A DNA stretch of 38,427 nucleotides from Acherontichlamydia pituitae (GTDB taxonomy: Bacteria > Chlamydiota > Chlamydiia > Chlamydiales > Rhabdochlamydiaceae): the NCBI GenBank assembly GCA_019634675.1, contig JAHCAX010000012.1:1-38427 (forward strand), in the 5' to 3' direction. The position numbers and the translations under genes were made by a program. Positions within the stretch are counted from its first letter, which is position 1; each line of letters opens with the position of its first letter. This document shows positions 23,708-30,858 of the stretch, piece by piece. Below the pieces are notes generated by a model. The model was not told where the DNA came from. It did no database searches and saw nothing but the letters and a program-made list of their open reading frames with translations.

Positions 23708-24892
23708 ATGGCAGCTGTTTCAAGTTCTTATTATTGTTTTTTACCAGCCGGCAAACCTGATCCGCGCCTGCCGCGCCCTGAAGGAGAGGATACGCGTCCT
23801 TGGGTCGTTCAATCTCCGCAAAAAAGGAATACCTGCTGGTATTATGGCTTAAAGATCATTCGGGAACAGTACGGCAAAGATCCCCATCCATGTTTTGCCG
23901 AAAAACGGAATTTGGAAAAAATAGGATCGGACCGGCGCAAATTACAAACGCTCCAAGATAAATCCTATCAACAAAGCTTAGCGATCGCTAACCAGCTTGC
24001 AACAGATCCCAACTATGCCCATCGAAAAATGAATACACTGGAAGGAGCGAAGGCATTTCTTCCAAGGATTCAAGAATTGCAATCCTCCACATCCCCGGAA
24101 GTTCGAGCAGAAGCGTCCGGGCTTTTTAAAGTGCTCTCTCCTTTTTGCAGCCAAGCGAAATTCGATGATCTTCATGAATTTTTAAAGAACGACAATTTTA
24201 CTAAGCGCAACTTGTTCAACACGATCTTCCTTAATAAGCTCGGCCTCAAGCCAGAGGATATGTATTCTGAAGAACACTGTGAAGGGTATAGCAGCAAGAG
24301 CTGGGACGAGATGACGGCCATTGAAAAAGGGCCATATCTTGACAGCTTAGCTTTCCGCGCTTCCTATCAAATCTGCTATGAGCTTCCCGAATCGCCTTGG
24401 CATCCTTCTATGCAGATCTCCAGCTTAATTTCTGCATTAGAAACTTTTGGCTCCCATTATGTGAAAGGGATGTTTGGAAAATCGTTTTACAAATCAGCGC
24501 CTTTAACCATGAAGGACAAAGTTCAAGACCGCACAATATGGTATTGGCCGACAAGAGCTGAACGGATAGAGCTTGGAAAATCGCATAGCATCGTCATCGT
24601 CGGAGCAAGGGAAACAGAAAGCTCTCCCGGAGGACTTGTTTATTTCATCGATCCTTTAGACGGCAGCGATCCCAGCAACCCAGAACAACAGAAAATCTAC
24701 GCCATGTCTTACAAGCGTCTTTGCGAAAGCATCGTTAACTTAAAGCAGGAAATCAGAATTTCACCAGAAGACGGCTCTATTGTTTTTTCCAACGATGTCA
24801 ACTATGCCCTCTGCAAAAGCAGATCTCCATCCGGTTCACCCATTTCCGATAGAGCGAGCTCCTCCAGCAGTATGCTCGAAAGAAGGCCATAG
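23708..24892 (+). CDS. putative papain-like cysteine protease or effector, unknown family
   Basis: A 394-residue protein with no signal peptide and no overall family that I recognise. Near the N-terminus it has SPQKRNTCWYYGLKIIREQ (Gln38, Cys43), the pattern of the oxyanion Gln and nucleophile Cys at the start of a helix in papain-like enzymes. Far downstream are GKSHSIVIVGARE (His293 starting a strand) and VYFIDPLDGSDP (Asp315), in the right order and spacing for His and Asp of such a triad. The C-terminus is Ser-rich. It has its own promoter and an AAAGG ribosome binding site. It may be a secreted effector; the fold assignment is inference from these motifs only. Confidence 0.75.
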   Translation: MAAVSSSYYCFLPAGKPDPRLPRPEGEDTRPWVVQSPQKRNTCWYYGLKIIREQYGKDPHPCFAEKRNLEKIGSDRRKLQTLQDKSYQQSLAIANQLATDPNYAHRKMNTLEGAKAFLPRIQELQSSTSPEVRAEASGLFKVLSPFCSQAKFDDLHEFLKNDNFTKRNLFNTIFLNKLGLKPEDMYSEEHCEGYSSKSWDEMTAIEKGPYLDSLAFRASYQICYELPESPWHPSMQISSLISALETFGSHYVKGMFGKSFYKSAPLTMKDKVQDRTIWYWPTRAERIELGKSHSIVIVGARETESSPGGLVYFIDPLDGSDPSNPEQQKIYAMSYKRLCESIVNLKQEIRISPEDGSIVFSNDVNYALCKSRSPSGSPISDRASSSSSMLERRP

Positions 24893-24958
24893 TCAAAAGA
24901 ACCCAGAAATCGACGAAGCCATATTATTGGGATAGGTTCAACAAGATCAATTGAAAAA

Positions 24959-24987
24959 TTGACAGGCATTCTTACTTTTGGTAATAA
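24959..24987 (+). promoter_or_regulatory. sigma70-like promoter of the sugar transferase
   Basis: A consensus TTGACA at 24959-24964 and TAATAA at 24982-24987, separated by 17 bases. It is one of the best promoter matches in the window and lies about 48 bases upstream of the start codon. Confidence 0.65.
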
Positions 24988-25034
24988 TACTTGAGTGGAT
25001 TTGAATAGCATTTAGTGCTATTTGGAAAAAAGGA

Positions 25035-25745
25035 ATGGTGAACAAAATGAGCTTAAATGAGTTTTCCCCGAATTCAGCTCTACCTGCACCTGCAGCAGAT
25101 GCTACTGCAAAAGAGCTTTTTTTCTATGAACTCTCGAAGAGGGCTTTCGACATCCTCTTCAGCTTGGTCGTTCTGGTCTGCGGACTTCCCATCTTTGTTG
25201 TGCTGGCCATTATCATCAAGGCCACTTCGCCAGGCCCCGTCTTCTACACCAGCAAGCGGATCGGCAAAGATGGAAAGCTTTTCACCTGCTGGAAGTTCCG
25301 AAGCATGTTCTGCGATGCGGAACACCGACTGACACAGCTGCTAGCAGAAAATCCCCACTATCGAAGGGAATGGAAAAAGTACTTCAAGCTGAAAGAAGAC
25401 CCTCGGCTGACAAAGATTGGCAAATTTCTCCGCAAGACCTCTCTTGATGAGTTTCCTCAGTTTTGGAATGTCCTGGTCGGCGATCTGAGCTTGGTCGGCC
25501 CAAGGCCGTTTCTCCCTAACGAGATGAATGCGATCAAACAAGTGATTGGCAAGCAGACCCAAGCGCTGTTCTCGGTAAAACCTGGGATTACAGGGATTTG
25601 GCAGACATCCGGAAGAAGTTTTTTGACCTTTGAGCAACGGATCCTGCTCGATTTGAACTACCTTAATCTGCGCTCTTTTCTCTTTGACTTGACCATCATC
25701 GGTAAAACGATCCCGATGCTTGTCCATCCAAAGGGGGCCTTTTAG
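25035..25745 (+). CDS. polyprenyl-phosphate sugar-1-phosphate transferase (WcaJ/RfbP C-terminal type)
   Basis: A 236-residue bacterial sugar transferase that loads a sugar phosphate on a polyprenyl phosphate carrier, starting glycan assembly. It has one membrane segment (about residues 38-60, FSLVVLVCGLPIFVVLAIII). The conserved catalytic region follows: SPGPVFY, KFRSMF, LRKTSLDEFPQFWNVLVGD and SLVGPRP, ending in GKTIPMLV. It lacks the extra N-terminal membrane domain of long WcaJ forms. The start at 25035 is followed by a second in-frame ATG at 25050; an AGGA lies just before the first. It fits with ugd nearby in a surface-glycan function. Confidence 0.9.
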   Translation: MVNKMSLNEFSPNSALPAPAADATAKELFFYELSKRAFDILFSLVVLVCGLPIFVVLAIIIKATSPGPVFYTSKRIGKDGKLFTCWKFRSMFCDAEHRLTQLLAENPHYRREWKKYFKLKEDPRLTKIGKFLRKTSLDEFPQFWNVLVGDLSLVGPRPFLPNEMNAIKQVIGKQTQALFSVKPGITGIWQTSGRSFLTFEQRILLDLNYLNLRSFLFDLTIIGKTIPMLVHPKGAF

Positions 25746-25752
25746 CTTTTAG

Positions 25753-25916
25753 CCTGAGTTTTGGATTTATCTTATAGAGGATTGCCTCAGATTTTAAGGG
25801 GATTTTTGTGAATTTTGGCGCGTTCAATAGCTGGAAGCCCCTATGAACGCGCCAAAATTTGTAAAAATCGCTCAAAAAATGGGGCAAGGCTCTATGAGAG
25901 AAACCCAAAATTCAGG
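25753..25916. repeat. 164-bp long palindrome filling the intergenic gap
   Basis: The arms 25753-25830 and 25841-25916 are reverse complements at roughly three quarters of positions, around a 10-base centre. The inner block AATTTTGGCGCGTTCA-ATAG pairs almost perfectly (one indel). It starts 8 bases after the sugar transferase stop and ends 6 bases before the next ATG. Reading frames crossing it on both strands are artefacts of the symmetry. Confidence 0.8.
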
Positions 25917-25922
25917 TTTTTA

Positions 25923-26468
25923 ATGCGCAACATCCCATTATGGTTTCCTTTTTCTCTGGCCGCCCTCATGGCCGTATTTGGAACCGTTTTTTTTCCAAAT
26001 ATCCGCCTGCTCGCTTTCGCTCCTTTTTTTGCCCTTGTCTACAATCGAAAGTCCTTTGTCTCATCCCTGTGGATAGCCACTCTGTGCGGGATTTGCGTCG
26101 ACCTGCTCTGCTCTCAGCTTAAGTTCGGCCTCTACGCGCTGAACTACTGCTTAACAACTATTTTCATTTACAAACAAAAGAAGCATTTTTTTGAAGACAA
26201 GCCGATCGCCCTTTGCCTATTTACAGCACTGGTCAGCTGCGCTTCCACGTTCCTGCAGCTCATGCTAACCTACGCCTTCGACAAAGGACTTCCCTTTACA
26301 TGGAAGCTAGCCTTAAGCGATTTGGTCGTTATGCCGATCGTTGATGCCGTTTACGCCTTTGTGTGGTTTTCCTGCCCGATGCAGTTTTACACCTTTGTCC
26401 AAAAGGGAGGGCTTCGAGCCCTCTGGCGTCGGATCCAAGTCTATTTTCATCTGATCGAATCCGATTAA
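25923..26468 (+). CDS. integral membrane protein, possibly MreD-like
   Basis: A 181-residue protein with about six hydrophobic segments (WFPFSLAALMAVFGTVFF, SSLWIATLCGICVDLL, YALNYCLTTIFIY, IALCLFTALVSCASTF, SDLVVMPIVDAVYAFVW among them). Its size, topology and the G-I-C-V-D-L-L motif resemble rod-shape protein MreD, but similarity is weak and mreB/mreC are not adjacent. I place the start at ATG 25923. The longer frame from 25815 would translate the palindrome. Its stop is followed within 10 bases by the solo element terminus. Confidence 0.6.
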   Translation: MRNIPLWFPFSLAALMAVFGTVFFPNIRLLAFAPFFALVYNRKSFVSSLWIATLCGICVDLLCSQLKFGLYALNYCLTTIFIYKQKKHFFEDKPIALCLFTALVSCASTFLQLMLTYAFDKGLPFTWKLALSDLVVMPIVDAVYAFVWFSCPMQFYTFVQKGGLRALWRRIQVYFHLIESD

Positions 26469-26472
26469 GAAG

Positions 26473-26495
26473 CAAAGTCGTTTTGCAACAGCCTC
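26473..26495 (-). repeat. solo terminus of the MITE-like palindromic element
   Basis: On the minus strand it reads GAGGCTGTTGCAAAACGACT, matching copy C (GAGGCAGTTGCAAAACTGCT) at 17 of 20 positions with CTTTG-like continuation. No further element sequence follows. Its outer base overlaps the TGA stop of the 26494-28329 gene. Confidence 0.55.
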
Positions 26496-28329
26496 ACATC
26501 CATAAACTATTGAGTTCTTGGTCTAAACGCTCCAATGCGTCCAATTTCATTTCTTTCGGAGCAGAAAACCCTTCCAAGTCCAAAAAACCAACTCTGCCAA
26601 AATCGCTGTGGCCTCTCAAAGAAGGATCAAGACCTGCTTTGACATGCTCGTCATAGAGGAAATAGTGGAGGCGCTGGGCTAGACTTTGATTGGGATACTT
26701 TTGACCTGGAGAAGCTAAGAACTGAGCTTTAGGTTCTATTTCAGAAAGCTGGTCCATCAGCCTCCTTACCTGGTCAATCTGATCAGATAAGACCGCTTCC
26801 CGAATGGCGCCGATCAATGCCTTGATCGTAGCGCGTTTGATGATCTCTGCACGCTCAAACGGCGTTGCATTACAAATGATCCTTCGATCTGAGAATTGAG
26901 CGAACTGGTTTAAAAATGCCGCTCGGCCGTAGTCGTCATGCGGTTGAAATTTGCGGAACTGGACATGCATGTGGTACATCAGCCCATACATCACATGGAC
27001 AGCTTCAGGATTGCTCTTTTCTAAAGCATTGACTTGCTCCGTTAGAATTTCGATCGCATTCTCCTCTTCGGTAAAGAATCCCATTGTACTAAGAGCTGCA
27101 ACAGCATTAAGCTTCTGGATTAAAGCTTCTGATAATTCCGCAGCAGGCAAAGGCAGGGCGACTGAAGAAGAAACCGCTTGCTGATGGACCGGATCACCAA
27201 TCGGACCTGATGAACTGGAGCAGGTAGGGACTGCTGGCGCAGGTGCGTGTTGTTGAGGATCCAAAGCTGCATCTAATTTTTCTTGGAGAGACTGAGCAAC
27301 CAATTCTCGATCGGGAGAATCCTCTGGAAAAACACTGCGAACAGCACGAGCGATATCATCTGGATGCGCATCTTCGGTAAGGGCTCTCTGGCCTCTTATC
27401 CATTGCGGACACACAACTTCTGGCTTATAGCTTCCAACGCCGCCATTCCGTTCCCTTGTCAGCCCATTCAATGTGCGAATAAAATCGAGAAAAAGACGAT
27501 TGCGTTGAGAATCTCGCAGCAAAAGAGGGAAGATCTGTTTTTGTGTTTCGATATTACCGGTTGCGACAGCTTCAAGAAATTGCTCCCTCGACTTAGACCT
27601 GATCTCAACGATGATCTGAGAAAGGCAATTGCGGACCTCATCGACTAGCTGATTGACTTCTTGTCTAGTCGATTCAGAAGAAACCTCGCGGACTACGACA
27701 AATCGGTTCAAAGTGATCAACAAAGGCAATAAATGATCAAAGTCGGCAGACAAGCCCTTCCTCGAAAAGAGAAGATTCTCGGCAATGCTTGTAAAATCCT
27801 CACGGAAGGACGCAAGATAAAGCATGTCCATCGCGTTTAGAGCTTTTCCTAGTTGTTCAAGCTGACTAGGGGAAGCGTCTTTGCGTTGCGACAACTCGAT
27901 CACACGCCCTCGGAGATATCCTTCAGCTTCCGTCAATGCATCGATCTTTGTTTTTCCTGGAATTGCCAGCACGTCGTTAAAAATGCTGCGGCATTTGAGT
28001 TCGAGTTGCTCTAATTCTGATTGAAATGATTGGCTGTGTTCAGCATCTCCGCCAAGCACTCCATTGATCAGTTCCACTCTAGCAGCGGCAAGGGACTCAA
28101 CTTTTTGAAAGGAGTCTTGAATGCTCTGAAGGACTTCGGCAGACAAATCATCAATAATCGGGGCAAATTCCATTAGAGTTGCCAAGGAAACGGCTATCTC
28201 ATCGACAGACCCCAGTTCTGTTAGCAGAGACTGAATATCTTGTTGCGAACCTACACTGTTAACCATTAACTCTAAACGACTTAGATGATCTGCTATCTGT
28301 TGAGCCTGTTGCTGGATTTCTATAGCCAT
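26494..28329 (-). CDS. large alpha-helical protein of unknown function
   Basis: About 611 residues from ATG 28329, which follows an AAGGAAA site; a 20-residue upstream extension is Cys/Tyr-rich and unlikely. The sequence is almost wholly helical, acidic and Leu/Glu/Gln-rich, with no membrane segment and no signal peptide. It has a Ser/Pro-rich linker around residues 380-410 (CSSSSGP and following) separating an N-terminal about 370-residue helical region from a C-terminal one. The architecture resembles a solenoid or effector protein, but I recognise no family. The TGA stop coincides with the outer end of the solo element terminus. Confidence 0.75.
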   Translation of the reverse strand: MAIEIQQQAQQIADHLSRLELMVNSVGSQQDIQSLLTELGSVDEIAVSLATLMEFAPIIDDLSAEVLQSIQDSFQKVESLAAARVELINGVLGGDAEHSQSFQSELEQLELKCRSIFNDVLAIPGKTKIDALTEAEGYLRGRVIELSQRKDASPSQLEQLGKALNAMDMLYLASFREDFTSIAENLLFSRKGLSADFDHLLPLLITLNRFVVVREVSSESTRQEVNQLVDEVRNCLSQIIVEIRSKSREQFLEAVATGNIETQKQIFPLLLRDSQRNRLFLDFIRTLNGLTRERNGGVGSYKPEVVCPQWIRGQRALTEDAHPDDIARAVRSVFPEDSPDRELVAQSLQEKLDAALDPQQHAPAPAVPTCSSSSGPIGDPVHQQAVSSSVALPLPAAELSEALIQKLNAVAALSTMGFFTEEENAIEILTEQVNALEKSNPEAVHVMYGLMYHMHVQFRKFQPHDDYGRAAFLNQFAQFSDRRIICNATPFERAEIIKRATIKALIGAIREAVLSDQIDQVRRLMDQLSEIEPKAQFLASPGQKYPNQSLAQRLHYFLYDEHVKAGLDPSLRGHSDFGRVGFLDLEGFSAPKEMKLDALERLDQELNSLWM

Positions 28330-28344
28330 AATAAAATTTCCTTG

Positions 28345-28377
28345 TTTTGTAATTAATATATATAATATATTACAAAA
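28345..28377. repeat. AT-rich inverted repeat upstream of the 611-residue gene
   Basis: TTTTGTAAT at 28345-28353 pairs with ATTACAAAA at 28369-28377 around an alternating A/T centre, 16 bases upstream of the start. It could be an operator or simply a promoter-region DNA bend. Confidence 0.4.
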
Positions 28378-28527
28378 ATTATAACACATAATTAAAATTA
28401 AATAAACATTATTATTAAATTAAAATATTTTATTTACACAACGAAACGAGATAGTCATATTCCACCTTTTAAAATGCCCCTGCAACAATTTTCTTGTTTT
28501 TTGCACGAATCGCTGTAAGATGTGTTT

Positions 28528-29346
28528 ATGCAAACAATTGACAACTCCCATCTGACCTTTATCGCCATCCAAGCAGCGCTTTCAGCTGGCGAGCTCTTGC
28601 GGAAAGGTTTTGGAACCTCGTTCCAAATCGAATCAAAGCCTGGAAAACAGAACCTTGTGACCGAATATGACAAGGCATCAGAAAAATGCATCCTCTCTCT
28701 GATCGGAAAAGAATTTCCCAGCCACCGCTTTCTCGCAGAAGAAAGCGGAAGCTCCCCGCCATCGAATAGCTCGATCGTCTGGATTATCGATCCTTTAGAC
28801 GGCACATTGAACTTTGCACACCGCATTCCCGTCTTTACCATCTCGATTGCAGCAGCGATCGAAAAAGAGGTGGTCTCGGCAGTAATCTACCAACCGATGA
28901 CGCAAGAACTCTTCGTCGCAGAAAAAGGGAAAGGGGCCTATTTGAACGGCAACAGGATCGCTGTAACGAAGACAACAAAAATCGATGAAGCTATGATGGC
29001 GACCGGATTTCCCTACAACGTCGATCAAAACCCGCTGCGCTGCATCGAACGGTTTGCCAATATGACGCAGCTTGGCGTTCCTATCCGCCGGTTAGGCTCC
29101 GCTGCATTAGACCTCGCCTATGTCGCTGCCGGCCGTTTTGACGCTTATTGGGAAGTTACCCTGCACCCATGGGATATGGCAGCAGGAAAGCTCCTCGTCG
29201 AAGAAGCTGGAGGGCAAGTGACCCATTGGGATGGAACGGTCCACCAGATCTTCTGTCACGAGAGCATTTTGGCAACCAACCAAAAGCTCCATGCTTCGAT
29301 GATCGCCCATCTCAACCAGTCCAAAGAGTGGAAATCGACGCCATGA
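28528..29346 (+). CDS. suhB: inositol-1-monophosphatase family phosphatase
   Basis: A 272-residue magnesium-dependent phosphatase. It has the metal-site motifs EESG (first), WIIDPLDGTLNFAH (second) and WEVTLHPWDMAAGKLL (third), in the usual order. Family members hydrolyse inositol phosphates or, in other branches, nucleotide intermediates of sulfur metabolism; SuhB also assists rRNA transcription in E. coli. I chose ATG 28528, with GTG 28522 as an alternative; neither has a strong ribosome binding site. The TGA overlaps the folD start by four bases. Confidence 0.9.
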   Translation: MQTIDNSHLTFIAIQAALSAGELLRKGFGTSFQIESKPGKQNLVTEYDKASEKCILSLIGKEFPSHRFLAEESGSSPPSNSSIVWIIDPLDGTLNFAHRIPVFTISIAAAIEKEVVSAVIYQPMTQELFVAEKGKGAYLNGNRIAVTKTTKIDEAMMATGFPYNVDQNPLRCIERFANMTQLGVPIRRLGSAALDLAYVAAGRFDAYWEVTLHPWDMAAGKLLVEEAGGQVTHWDGTVHQIFCHESILATNQKLHASMIAHLNQSKEWKSTP

Positions 29347-30197
29347 TTATCGACGGTTCAGCCATTGCAAAACAGATCGAAGGGCAGGTTCAAAGTGCGA
29401 TTGCCCATCTTAAAAAACGCCGCCCAGGTCTTGCCTTTGTGTTAGTCGGCGAAAACCCAGCATCGCGCAGCTACATCCGGATGAAGAAGAAAAAATGCGG
29501 CGAGGTCGGCATTGTCTCTTTCGACCGGGAATTTTCTGCAGCAATCTCAGAACAGCAGCTCCTTGATGAGATCAAGCAGCTCAATGACCATCCTGAAGTG
29601 GACGGGATCCTCGTCCAGCTTCCCTTGCCCGAGCATTTGAACACATCCTCTGTGCTGACCGCTATCGATCCCGCAAAAGATGTCGACGGGTTCCATCCGG
29701 TCAATATGGGAAAAATGCTGCTCGGAGAACATGGAGGCTTTTTCCCTTGCACGCCGCTTGGAATCCAGGTCCTGCTCACACGGTCCCAAATTCCCATTCT
29801 AGGCAAACATGTCGTCATTGTCGGCAGGAGCAATATTGTCGGCAAGCCGCTAGCCGCCATCCTCATGCAGAAAGAGCCTCATTGCAATGCCACTGTCACG
29901 ATCGCCCACAGCTTATCGGAACATTTAACCGAGATCTGCCGGAGCGCGGACATCCTCGTTGCCGCTCTTGGCCGCCCCCGTTTTATCAAGGCCTCGATGG
30001 TCAAAAAAGGGGCTGTCGTCATCGACGTAGGGATCAATCGGGTTGCCGGCTCAGCTAAGCTCGTCGGAGATGTTGATTTTGAAGAGGTAGCACCGATTGC
30101 TTCTGCGATCACCCCTGTCCCTAAAGGGGTTGGGCCGATGACGATCGCCATGCTCCTTTCAAATACCCTCCTCAGCTACCAACGACGTGTTAATTAA
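29343..30197 (+). CDS. folD: bifunctional methylenetetrahydrofolate dehydrogenase/cyclohydrolase
   Basis: Interconverts 5,10-methylene-, methenyl- and 10-formyl-tetrahydrofolate. The 284 residues include the catalytic lysine segment SYIRMKKKKCGEVGI, GILVQLPLPEHLN, DPAKDVDGFHPVN, VVIVGRSNIVGKPLA (NADP-binding) and the final GVGPMTIAMLLSNT. The loop usually written PGGVGPMT reads PKGVGPMT here. The gene starts in an ATGA overlap with suhB; an open frame from 29148 runs inside suhB and is not the start. Confidence 0.96.
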   Translation: MIIDGSAIAKQIEGQVQSAIAHLKKRRPGLAFVLVGENPASRSYIRMKKKKCGEVGIVSFDREFSAAISEQQLLDEIKQLNDHPEVDGILVQLPLPEHLNTSSVLTAIDPAKDVDGFHPVNMGKMLLGEHGGFFPCTPLGIQVLLTRSQIPILGKHVVIVGRSNIVGKPLAAILMQKEPHCNATVTIAHSLSEHLTEICRSADILVAALGRPRFIKASMVKKGAVVIDVGINRVAGSAKLVGDVDFEEVAPIASAITPVPKGVGPMTIAMLLSNTLLSYQRRVN

Positions 30198-30216
30198 TCG
30201 GGAAAAGCCGTATAAT
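30188..30216 (+). promoter_or_regulatory. promoter of the HAD hydrolase within the end of folD
   Basis: TGTTAA (30188-30193), 17-base spacer, consensus TATAAT (30211-30216). The start of transcription should lie near 30222, only about five bases before the ATG at 30228, so the transcript may be leaderless or nearly so. Confidence 0.45.
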
Positions 30217-30227
30217 CCGAGACAAAT

Positions 30228-30827
30228 ATGAAAAGAACAGTTTTTTTCGACCTTGGCAATGTCATCTTATTTTTTGATCACCAAAAAATGTTCCGGCAGA
30301 TCGCCGAGTTCAGCCAAATCGACCTAAAAACGATCACCGATTCGGTGGCCAAGTATTTCGATCCTTTTGAAAGGGGCGAGATCAATAGCCGCCACATCCA
30401 CCGCTTCCTTTGCGAGGCCTCTGGCAAAAATCTCGATTACAAAGGACTTCAGCTCGCCTTATCGGACATCTTCGAGCCCAACGAACCGATGGTCTCTTTA
30501 ATTAAAAAATTAAAGAAGAACAAGGTCCCTCTGTTCCTTTTGTCCAATACATGCGATGCCCATTTTGATTATGCCTATACCCACTACCCGGTCCTCCACC
30601 TCTTTGACGGCTATGTCCTATCCTATGAGGTAGGAGCGAGAAAGCCCGAGAAAAAAATTTTTGAAAAAGCGCTTGCAATTGCAGCTTGCCGTGCCGAAGA
30701 TAGTTTTTATACCGATGATGTGCCCGAGTACATCGAAGCTGCAAAACAATTAAACATCGATGCTGAAGTTTTTACGCATCACAACCGATTAACCGAGCAA
30801 CTCGTTGCTCGAGGCCTTATTGAGTAA
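30228..30827 (+). CDS. HAD-superfamily hydrolase (YihX-like sugar phosphatase)
   Basis: A 199-residue HAD hydrolase of the YihX/haloacid-dehalogenase-like type. It has motif I FFDLGNVILFF (nucleophile Asp8), motif II FLLSNT, motif III GARKPEKKIFEKA and motif IV FYTDDVPEYIEAA. YihX removes phosphate from glucose 1-phosphate, and similar enzymes act on other small phosphosugars or nucleotides; the substrate here is open. There is no visible ribosome binding site, which agrees with the nearly leaderless promoter. The stop is directly followed by the end structure of the TnpB element. Confidence 0.85.
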   Translation: MKRTVFFDLGNVILFFDHQKMFRQIAEFSQIDLKTITDSVAKYFDPFERGEINSRHIHRFLCEASGKNLDYKGLQLALSDIFEPNEPMVSLIKKLKKNKVPLFLLSNTCDAHFDYAYTHYPVLHLFDGYVLSYEVGARKPEKKIFEKALAIAACRAEDSFYTDDVPEYIEAAKQLNIDAEVFTHHNRLTEQLVARGLIE

Positions 30828-30831
30828 ACAA

Positions 30832-30850
30832 CTCCGCCTAAAGGCAGGAG
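30832..30850 (-). ncRNA. right-end hairpin, probable 3' part of the TnpB guide RNA scaffold
   Basis: In TnpB systems the guide (omega/re) RNA comes from the 3' end of tnpB and the right end of the element, with the guide just outside. Here a hairpin with a TTTAGGC core lies 9 bases after the stop, in the expected orientation. The RNA itself is inferred. Confidence 0.4.
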
Positions 30851-30858
30851 CTTTATAG

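Noticed and set aside
25696..25908. 70-codon minus-strand frame
   Set aside because: It reads the other arm of the palindrome and has no independent support.
25815..25922. N-terminal extension of the MreD-like gene
   Set aside because: The extension translates the right part of the 164-bp palindrome, and a matching ATG at 25923 starts the membrane protein.
29148..29342. N-terminal extension of folD
   Set aside because: It lies within suhB and is not like FolD; the ATGA overlap at 29343 gives the normal start.
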